Source: a bacterium (lineage in GTDB: Bacteria > Patescibacteriota > Minisyncoccia > Phycocordibacterales > JABMNX01). From it: a stretch of DNA of 34,950 bases. The notes below the pieces were generated by a model. That model saw only the letters and a program-made list of their open reading frames with translations. It was not told the DNA's origin and did no database searches. The DNA lies in NCBI GenBank assembly GCA_002687905.1, contig NZBM01000001.1:1-34950 (forward strand), given 5' to 3'. Positions 28,443-34,950 of this stretch are shown here, piece by piece; the first letter of the stretch is position 1, and each line of letters opens with the position of its first letter. Both the position numbers and the translations under genes were made by a program.

Positions 28443-28478
28443 AAAATTTGCGACTCAACCGGTTGAGTCGCAAATTTT
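28443..28478. repeat. 36-bp perfect palindrome (dispersed repeat, copy 2)
   Basis: AAAATTTGCGACTCAACCGGTTGAGTCGCAAATTTT; the right part plus GGCTTA recurs at 11362-11390. Confidence 0.95.
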
Positions 28479-28530
28479 GGCTTATTAGAGCCCTTTTGTT
28501 TTGTATCTTTTTTAGGTATCCTGCTAACAT

Positions 28531-28604
28531 TGCCGGATCGTCTAATGGTAGGACACAGGTTTCTGGCACCTGTAATCTAGGTTCGAGCCCTAGTCCGGCA
28601 GCCA
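28531..28604 (+). tRNA. tRNA-Gln (anticodon CTG), CCA encoded
   Basis: TGCCGGATCGTCTAATGGTAGGACACAGGTTTCTGGCACCTGTAATCTAGGTTCGAGCCCTAGTCCGGCAGCCA; acceptor TGCCGGA/TCCGGCA. Confidence 0.95.
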
Positions 28605-28648
28605 ACTTTTTACTATATAGCTTTGTTGTAAAAAACAGGAAAGAAAGC

Positions 28649-28960
28649 ATGCTTTTAAGGGCTACTAGAAATGCATTTCTCGCCGAGCTTTACATCATGT
28701 CGATTGTCTTTGTGATAAATAAGGCAGTCACGACGATCGAAGCGGCAAATGAAAATTCTCTTTTAATTCCCGTCGTAATTCTCTCACTCCTCGTCCTCTC
28801 TGTCTCTGTTATGGCTTATTTATTTCTCGCAGAGCCTCTACTTGCATACCTTGATGGTGGAAAAAAACGTGCTGCAAATCTATTTCTCTATACCATTTCT
28901 ATATTTGCAGCAATAACAGCGGTTATTTTTCTCATTCTACTTTCAAAGGTAGTAATCTAA
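28649..28960 (+). CDS. Small 3-TM membrane protein, unknown
   Basis: 103 aa from ATG at 28649 (MLLRATRNAFLAELYIMSIVFVINKAVTTIEAANENS...). The track start at 28439 reads through tRNA-Gln and is not credible. Confidence 0.7.
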   Translation: MLLRATRNAFLAELYIMSIVFVINKAVTTIEAANENSLLIPVVILSLLVLSVSVMAYLFLAEPLLAYLDGGKKRAANLFLYTISIFAAITAVIFLILLSKVVI

Positions 28961-29115
28961 GGTTAGGCAGTCTTCTTTTCTTTGCAGAGCCACTGTTTCT
29001 CCTACTAGAGAGGAAAAAGAAACAAGCCGTTAATTTATTTCTCTCAACAATTGCTATTTTCGGACTCATAATTACCAGAGAGTTCCTCATTTTTCTAGCG
29101 AGAGTTTTCTCCTAA
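28961..29115 (+). pseudogene. 3' remnant of a tandem paralogue of the preceding small membrane protein gene
   Basis: Open frame without a start: LGSLLFFAEPLFLLLERKKKQAVNLFLSTIAIFGLIITREFLIFLARVFS*, resembling LFLAEPLLAYLDGGKKRAANLFLYTISIFAAITAVIFLILLSKVVI. Confidence 0.65.
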
Positions 29116-29974
29116 AGAAGTTCCTTAGTCGGTCATTAAAATCAAGCGGCAGCTCTCCATGAAAGCCTTGCTCTGGGAAATAGAACTCCGCCTTACTGTT
29201 TTGCTCAAGTGCCCTCTCGAGTCGCTTGGCGTGAGAAAAAGCAATCTGCTCGTCTTGTTTTGTGTGGATTATAAAGACCGGAATATTAAGCTTCACCGCC
29301 GCTTGCTCTGGCGAAAGACTAGCAACTGAAGTACCAAATAACATCTTCGACCACAGATTCATAAGTTCAACAAGCGGATATTTTAAAAGCGAGATGACTC
29401 TGTAAGATTCCCATCCGAGATGCCGTAAATCAGAGTACACAGCATATGAGGCGACAGCATTAATACGATCATCTTCTGCTGCGCTCACAATCCCGATCGC
29501 CCCGCCAAGCGAGAAGCCAAATACACCAATATGCTCGTAGCCTCGCTCCTTTACAAAGTCAGTTGCCACTTGCATATCTCCTCGCTCTTTTACACCGAGT
29601 GTTGTGTAAGCTCCCTCGCTGTTGCCGAAATGCCTCAAATCAAGAAGAAGGAGTGAAAAATCAGGATAGAGTGCCGAAGCTATGCTAAGCATGTCGGATT
29701 TCTCTGCGGGATAACCATGGAGAATGATGATTATTTTCCGAGACTCCTTTTGAGAATGAGTGAGCCAGCCTGAGAGAGTGATGTTGTCTTTGGTTTTAAT
29801 ACTCACTTCTTCATATGGGAGTGAATAGTCTTCAGGAGAAGCTCCTATGTTTATTTGAGGAGGATGAATAACAATCCAAAAACTCCAGATCGATACGCCA
29901 ATAAATCCTACAATAAAGATGAGTAAATATGTCATCCACTTACGCATTACAATACAGTATATATTACCGCGCAC
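29087..29974 (-). CDS. Membrane-anchored alpha/beta hydrolase
   Basis: ILHGYPAEKSDML, GVFGFSLGGAIGIV (GxSxG), VFIIHTKQDEQIAF, FHGELP. Confidence 0.9.
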   Translation of the reverse strand: MRGNIYCIVMRKWMTYLLIFIVGFIGVSIWSFWIVIHPPQINIGASPEDYSLPYEEVSIKTKDNITLSGWLTHSQKESRKIIIILHGYPAEKSDMLSIASALYPDFSLLLLDLRHFGNSEGAYTTLGVKERGDMQVATDFVKERGYEHIGVFGFSLGGAIGIVSAAEDDRINAVASYAVYSDLRHLGWESYRVISLLKYPLVELMNLWSKMLFGTSVASLSPEQAAVKLNIPVFIIHTKQDEQIAFSHAKRLERALEQNSKAEFYFPEQGFHGELPLDFNDRLRNFFRRKLSLEK

Positions 29975-30051
29975 ACAATCTTTGAAAGACCAATTGAACC
30001 TAAAACTTGTACTTCTTTGAGAAGTATCAATGTGTGTTAAGAAATAGCTTC

Positions 30052-30086
30052 AACTCCCCCAACGCAAGACCTTGCGTGGGGGAGCT
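30052..30086 (-). terminator. Long hairpin terminator
   Basis: CTCCCCCAACGCAAGACCTTGCGTGGGGGAG, immediately 3' of ORF 30085..30312. Confidence 0.7.
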
Positions 30087-30312
30087 ATATGAATATAGAT
30101 AAAACAAGGAAGAACACTCCAGAAACTAGCAGGCCTCGCGCGACCAGTAGTCTCCTAAAGTCTTCCATGCTGAACTGGTCAAGCCTATCCAATGGGTGCT
30201 CTTCGTATAGAAAAGCTGCAAGTACAGACAAAACGCCTGCAAACAATAAAAAATGTCTGGTACTCATTAGTCCCACAACATCCTCCTTTAAACCAGTTGG
30301 GCCAAACCGCAC
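30085..30312 (-). CDS. Small membrane protein, unknown
   Basis: Up to 75 aa, two hydrophobic segments. AAGGAGG upstream suggests a GTG start giving VGLMSTRHFLLFAG. Confidence 0.55.
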   Translation of the reverse strand: MRFGPTGLKEDVVGLMSTRHFLLFAGVLSVLAAFLYEEHPLDRLDQFSMEDFRRLLVARGLLVSGVFFLVLSIFI

Positions 30313-30359
30313 TTAAAAGTACCAGAAAATCCCTTGTTTTCAAGACAGCTTTAGACGAC

Positions 30360-30617
30360 CTATTTATTCTTATAACAATCTAGACACTTTAAGTTTCCAG
30401 TCTCTCGCGGCTGAAACGGAAGCTTTTTAATTTCTGCTCCGCAAGTACCGCATTTCCAATCCCCTTCAAACATTTTCTTCTCGCCTTGTGTTCCTCCTCC
30501 CGAATTTTTATTCTTAAAACAATCTATACAGAGAAGACCATCTGTTCTGTTTGGTTCAAAAGGTAATTCTGTAATCGCTTTATTACAACTGCTACAACTC
30601 CAATTTCCTTGATGCAT
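30360..30617 (-). CDS. Tandem zinc-ribbon protein (two CxxC...CxxC repeats)
   Basis: HQGNWSCSSCNKAITELPFEPNRTDGLLCIDCFKNK followed by FEGDWKCGTCGAEIKKLPFQPRETGNLKCLDCYKNK. Confidence 0.85.
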   Translation of the reverse strand: MHQGNWSCSSCNKAITELPFEPNRTDGLLCIDCFKNKNSGGGTQGEKKMFEGDWKCGTCGAEIKKLPFQPRETGNLKCLDCYKNK

Positions 30618-30632
30618 AATCTGGTTATTATA

Positions 30633-32291
30633 TTACTTTTTTCTTTTTTTGCTTCTGCTGATAGCCGCTTTTATAAACGCCGTAAAAAGTGGGTGTGGTT
30701 CAAGCGGACGTGCTTGTAACTCTGGATGAAATTGTACCCCCAAGAAAAACGGATGCTTACCCTCCGGAAGCTCTGCTATCTCCATAAGTACTTTATCTGG
30801 AGATACTCCTGAAAATACAAGGTCTTTGCTCGCTAAGCGCTCTACATAGTCAGGATTTACCTCATAGCGATGACGGTGCCTCTCTTCTATTAATTCCTTT
30901 CCGTAGGATTTTCTGGCAATCGTTCCTCGCTTCAAGTACGCAGGATAAACTCCAAGTCGCATTGTTCCCCCATAATCTTCTTTCTCAAGTTTCTTTTTCT
31001 GATCGGGCATAATATCAACCACTAAGTCTTTCGCTTTTGGATCAATTTCGTGCGTTTGCGCACCTTTAATACCGAGTGCGTTTCTTGCGTATTCAATAAC
31101 CATTAATTGCATGCCATAACAAAGCCCAAAATATGGAATCTTATTCTCCCTAACGTAGCGTATTGCATTTAATTTTCCATCTATACCACGCTCCCCAAAT
31201 CCCCCCGGTACTAGCACTCCGTGATATTTTTTAAGCTCATTGGTTTTGCTCTTTTTCTCAAAATCTTTAGCGTTTAGCCAGTGTATTTCTGGTTCAACAC
31301 CAAGTTTGTAAGATGAAAACTTTATAGCCTCAATGACAGAGATATAAGCATCTGAAAGAACAAAATCTCCTGTGTCAAAATACTTACCTACTACAGCGAT
31401 CTTTATCTTTGGTTTTTTGGCATTTACCTTACTTACAAAGCTTCTCCATTTTGCAAAATTCGCTTTTCTGCTTTTCTGTTGCGATTTAAGAAGCTCCAAA
31501 ATAGTATTTCCTAAATTATCGCGCTCAAAATTAAGAGGGACTTCATAAATACTTTTAATATCAGGTGCGGAAATAACGTGCTCACTCTTTACACTGCACG
31601 ATGTTGCAATTTTCTCCTTCCTTCTCTTATCAAGCGCTACCTCACTTCGTGCAATTATGATGTCGGGCTGAACTCCGTATGAGTTAAGTGCGCGAATTGC
31701 GTTTTGCGTAGGTTTTGTCTTCATCTCGCCAAGCTTCCCTGGAATTGGCAAGTAAGAAACCATAATGAAAAGGACGTCATCTGGATTTTCAACTTTGAGC
31801 ACGCGCGCAGCTTCAATAAACATTATATTTTGGTAGTCGCCTATTGTTCCTCCGATCTCTATTACGGAAATTTCCGAGCCATTTACATCAGCTGCGCGTG
31901 TAAAACGTCTCGTTATTTCATCTCTTATATGCGGAATCGCCTCAACACACTTGCCGCGATAACCAAGAGAGCGTTCTTTTTGAATTACGTGGTTATACAC
32001 CATCCCACTTGTTATATAGTCTTCATCCGTTAAATCTTTACCCAAAAAGCGCTCATAATTTCCCATATCTTGGTCTGTTTCAAGCCCGGAGCGTAAAACA
32101 AAAACCTCACCGTGTTCGGTGGGGTTCATAGTGCCCGCGTCTACATTTAGATACGGATCTACTTTAATTAGGTTAACCTTAAAACCTTTTGACTGAAGAA
32201 TCTTACCAATTGAAGAGGTGGCAATCCCTTTTCCGACGCCAGACATAACCCCGCCAATGACGAATATGTATTTGTGTTCCTTGCGAGCCAT
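30633..32291 (-). CDS. pyrG: CTP synthase
   Basis: KYIFVIGGVMSGVGKGIATSSIGKIL; FGLCYGMQLMVIEYARN; FFLGVQFHPELQARPLEPHPLF. Confidence 0.99.
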   Translation of the reverse strand: MARKEHKYIFVIGGVMSGVGKGIATSSIGKILQSKGFKVNLIKVDPYLNVDAGTMNPTEHGEVFVLRSGLETDQDMGNYERFLGKDLTDEDYITSGMVYNHVIQKERSLGYRGKCVEAIPHIRDEITRRFTRAADVNGSEISVIEIGGTIGDYQNIMFIEAARVLKVENPDDVLFIMVSYLPIPGKLGEMKTKPTQNAIRALNSYGVQPDIIIARSEVALDKRRKEKIATSCSVKSEHVISAPDIKSIYEVPLNFERDNLGNTILELLKSQQKSRKANFAKWRSFVSKVNAKKPKIKIAVVGKYFDTGDFVLSDAYISVIEAIKFSSYKLGVEPEIHWLNAKDFEKKSKTNELKKYHGVLVPGGFGERGIDGKLNAIRYVRENKIPYFGLCYGMQLMVIEYARNALGIKGAQTHEIDPKAKDLVVDIMPDQKKKLEKEDYGGTMRLGVYPAYLKRGTIARKSYGKELIEERHRHRYEVNPDYVERLASKDLVFSGVSPDKVLMEIAELPEGKHPFFLGVQFHPELQARPLEPHPLFTAFIKAAISRSKKRKK

Positions 32292-33223
32292 TATTGAATT
32301 TTTAGATAACGGCGAACGGCCAAATAACTTGAGACTGCACCAAGAAGGATTCCAGTCCCCATAATAATCACGAAAATCTGTCCGAAATTGTTTAGATAAT
32401 ATTCAAATATGTTTATATTGCTGAAAAATCCTTCTGTTACTGAGCCGAGAGATAGCGTAATTGGATAGAAAAGAACCAGAGTAATGATTCCCGCAGCAAT
32501 GCCATAGAGAAGCCCCTCAACCACAAATGGATTCTGAATATAAGTGTTACTTGCTCCAACAAGCTTCATAACCGATATCTCATCTTTTGCAGTGTAAATT
32601 GCCAGACGAATCGTATTAAATGTAATAGCAACTGATGCAAGAGCTAAAAATATTATTACAAGAGTTCCAAAACGCTCTGCAGAGTTAATTATCTTCGTTA
32701 ATCTATCAATCGCTATTTTATTCTGAAAGAAATTAATCTTTTCAATTATAGAAGTTTTTCCTTGTGGAGTTGCGTCTTCTTGCTCCTGTAAAAAATTGGC
32801 AATTCCCTCATACTGACTCGTCTCCTTTGCTCGTATTGAAAGACTTGCGCCAAGTGGATTCTCTTCAAGCTCATCAAGTGCTTGGAGAGTGAGCTGATCA
32901 TCACTATGCCTTTCCCTAAAACGAAGGAGTGCTTCGTCACGTGATATATATTCCACCTCCCTCACCTCCGGCAGCACTTCAATTGATTTCTTTAAAGAAA
33001 GAATGTTACCTTCATCAGCCTCAACCGTGAAATATACGTTTATATCCACCTTATCTTCAAGCTGATCAAGAGTTGAATTAAGGAGTGCTCCAACAAATAC
33101 AAGCGAGCCAACAACAAAAAGAGTTACGGTCATCACTAGAATAGAAGCAATTGAGACAAAACTATTTCTCCAAAAACTTACAAACCCTGAACGAAGAATC
33201 CTTTTTGTGTTGGTCCATTTCAT
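32291..33223 (-). CDS. ftsX: Cell division protein FtsX (permease)
   Basis: FtsX topology; VREVEYISRDEALLRF; immediately downstream of ftsE. Confidence 0.95.
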   Translation of the reverse strand: MKWTNTKRILRSGFVSFWRNSFVSIASILVMTVTLFVVGSLVFVGALLNSTLDQLEDKVDINVYFTVEADEGNILSLKKSIEVLPEVREVEYISRDEALLRFRERHSDDQLTLQALDELEENPLGASLSIRAKETSQYEGIANFLQEQEDATPQGKTSIIEKINFFQNKIAIDRLTKIINSAERFGTLVIIFLALASVAITFNTIRLAIYTAKDEISVMKLVGASNTYIQNPFVVEGLLYGIAAGIITLVLFYPITLSLGSVTEGFFSNINIFEYYLNNFGQIFVIIMGTGILLGAVSSYLAVRRYLKIQ

Positions 33224-33226
33224 AAA

Positions 33227-33907
33227 TTACAAAACGTATTTGCCGGATTTATCGTCTCGCACTACTCTTCCGGCATCCAGCGTAATAACTCTCTTATTAA
33301 GAGAGTCTATCACTCCTTTGTTGTGTGTAGTAAGAATAACTGTTGTTCCGAGGTCATTAATCTTTTTTAGAATCTGAACTATCTCAAATGTGTTTAGTGG
33401 GTCAAGGTTTCCAGTAGGCTCATCTGCTATCACAATGTCTGGCTGGTTAACTATAGCGCGAGCAATTGCAACTCTTTGCTTCTCCCCTCCTGAAAGTTCG
33501 TGCGGGAAATTCCACATCTTCTCTCCCAAGTCCACTAAATCAAGTACGTATGGAACGTCAGCCTCTATTTCTTCGTCGGTGCGCCCCGCAGCCTCCATAG
33601 CAAACGCAATGTTTTCATAAACTGTCTTATGAGGGAGAAGCCTGAAATCCTGAAATACCATACCCATACGACGTCTCAAGTCGTTAAGACTTTCCTTCTG
33701 AAGCTCTGATATATTGCTTGATTCAAAAAACACCGCGCCGTCGGTCGGCTTGTCTTCAGCTAAAAGCATCTTTAAAAGAGTCGTTTTTCCAGCTCCGGAG
33801 TGTCCAACAATAGAGACGAACTCATTTGGTTCTATTGTAAGAGAGATGTTATCAAGCGCAGCGGGTCCTCCATTGTAGATTTTCGAGACTCTATCGAAAT
33901 AGATCAT
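33227..33907 (-). CDS. ftsE: Cell division ATP-binding protein FtsE
   Basis: GHSGAGKTTLLKMLL (Walker A), LSGGEKQRVAIARAI, VIADEPTGNLDP. Confidence 0.97.
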   Translation of the reverse strand: MIYFDRVSKIYNGGPAALDNISLTIEPNEFVSIVGHSGAGKTTLLKMLLAEDKPTDGAVFFESSNISELQKESLNDLRRRMGMVFQDFRLLPHKTVYENIAFAMEAAGRTDEEIEADVPYVLDLVDLGEKMWNFPHELSGGEKQRVAIARAIVNQPDIVIADEPTGNLDPLNTFEIVQILKKINDLGTTVILTTHNKGVIDSLNKRVITLDAGRVVRDDKSGKYVL

Positions 33908-33919
33908 GACACACCGATT

Positions 33920-34801
33920 TTACTCCAAATCACGCTCTGCGTCTATAAATTTTTGGATATCTCCATCAATAACACTGTCTACATCACGCACTTCAACCTC
34001 TGTTCTGTGGTCTTTAACCATCTGATATGGATGGAATACGTAAGAGCGTATCTGATTACCCCATTCAACGCTTGTTGTAGCACTTATTGAAAGTCCTTTT
34101 TCTTGTTTTCTTCTATCATCCTCCATTTTCTTGAAGATTTTGCCCTTAAGAATCTCCAAAGCCTTTTCTCTATTCTGTTGCTGGCTCCTTTCAGAGTCAA
34201 CGTGCACCGACAGATTGGTTGGCTTGTGAACTATGCGCACTGCAGTCTCTCTTTTGTTCACATTTTGCCCTCCTGGACCACCTGATTTAGCAAATTGTAT
34301 ATCAAAGTCATCCTCTGAAACATCAACTCCTTTTAAATCAGGAAGCTTTGGTGTCACCTCAACCATTGAAAACGAAGTATGTCTTTTTTTCTGTGCATTA
34401 AATGGTGAAATGCGAACGAGTCGATGTACTCCCGACTCATTTTTAAGCACCCCATATGCACCACTTCCTTCTACCTCAAAAGTGACATTTCTATATCCTC
34501 CAGTCTCGTTTGTATTTTCATGAAGTTTATTTAAAACCCAATTTTTGGAATCAATATATTTCTCATACATCCTAAAAAGAATTGCGGAAAAATCCTCAGC
34601 GTCATCGCCCCCAGCACCAGAAAAAATCGTGACAATTGCATTTCCTTTATCGTATTTCCCTACGCCAGCGAGCTGGTCTTTAAGCTCCTGATGTTTTGCA
34701 ATAGCCACTTGCGCAGCGCCTTTATCATCCCAAAAAGACGGTTCATTCATCCCCGCTTCTATCGCTTCAATCTGCTTTTCAATCTCTGACTTATCGCGCA
34801 T
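33920..34801 (-). CDS. prfB: Peptide chain release factor 2 with shortened N-terminal domain
   Basis: SGGPGGQNVNKRETAVRI (GGQ), VRISPFNAQKKRHTSF (SPF), WGNQIRSYVFHPYQMVKDHRTEVEV. prfB-ftsE-ftsX order as in many bacteria. Confidence 0.93.
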   Translation of the reverse strand: MRDKSEIEKQIEAIEAGMNEPSFWDDKGAAQVAIAKHQELKDQLAGVGKYDKGNAIVTIFSGAGGDDAEDFSAILFRMYEKYIDSKNWVLNKLHENTNETGGYRNVTFEVEGSGAYGVLKNESGVHRLVRISPFNAQKKRHTSFSMVEVTPKLPDLKGVDVSEDDFDIQFAKSGGPGGQNVNKRETAVRIVHKPTNLSVHVDSERSQQQNREKALEILKGKIFKKMEDDRRKQEKGLSISATTSVEWGNQIRSYVFHPYQMVKDHRTEVEVRDVDSVIDGDIQKFIDAERDLE

Positions 34802-34851
34802 TTATAGATTATACCTTGAGCCAGCGGTCGGGATTGGCGTCAGGTCACTAA

Positions 34852-34887
34852 ACCAAAAACCTTACGATATATCGTAAGGTTTTTGGT
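34852..34887. repeat. 36-bp perfect palindrome upstream of prfB
   Basis: ACCAAAAACCTTACGATATATCGTAAGGTTTTTGGT. Confidence 0.9.
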
Positions 34888-34908
34888 AAGTGCCTCCTGC
34901 CCGGACTC

Positions 34909-34936
34909 CCCAGCACCTAACGCGTTAGGTGCTGGG
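34909..34936. repeat. 28-bp perfect palindrome upstream of prfB
   Basis: CCCAGCACCTAACGCGTTAGGTGCTGGG. Confidence 0.9.
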
Positions 34937-34950
34937 TCCGTCTTTCAAGT

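Noticed and set aside
28282-28650. 122-aa minus ORF MLSFLFFTTKLYSKKLAAGLGLEPRLQVPETCVLPLDDPA...
   Set aside because: GLGLEPRLQVPETCVLPLDDPA is antisense tRNA-Gln; spurious.

Overview
This 34.95 kb window is consistent with a Patescibacteria/CPR (Parcubacteria-like) chromosome. That placement is inferred from gene content and style, not tested. Core genes: lepA (cut by the left edge), murJ, an O-antigen-ligase/TPR protein, rnpB, a B12-dependent (class II) RNR, htpX, lemA, groES-groEL, secG, an SBP_bac_5 protein, RNase J, an MFS transporter, an HtrA-like protease, nth, dinB, tag, a ZIP transporter, pyrG, ftsX, ftsE and prfB, plus tRNA-Ser(GGA) and tRNA-Gln(CTG). Several genes missing from the supplied ORF track were added: partial lepA, rnpB, a 47-aa membrane peptide, two tRNAs and a probable ncRNA.

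Most interesting signals: (1) an RNase P RNA of about 718 nt, far longer than a typical bacterial one, carrying two related ~140-nt inserted modules and several smaller hairpins that share sequence words with each other and with an intergenic element; (2) an unannotated ~190-nt ncRNA candidate with a near-consensus promoter, long closing stem and terminator (6S-like architecture); (3) a 29-bp word containing part of a perfect palindrome that recurs 17 kb away, plus three other loop-less perfect palindromes; (4) a tRNA-Ser-derived inverted-repeat element next to tRNA-Ser; (5) an accessory island between dinB and tag with a frameshifted HNH-AP2 endonuclease and a second apparently frameshifted gene; (6) an endonuclease III whose third and fourth Fe-S cysteines are His and Tyr; (7) an RF2 with a strongly shortened domain 1 and a -10 box consistent with a leaderless mRNA. 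No CRISPR array, prophage or complete transposon was found.
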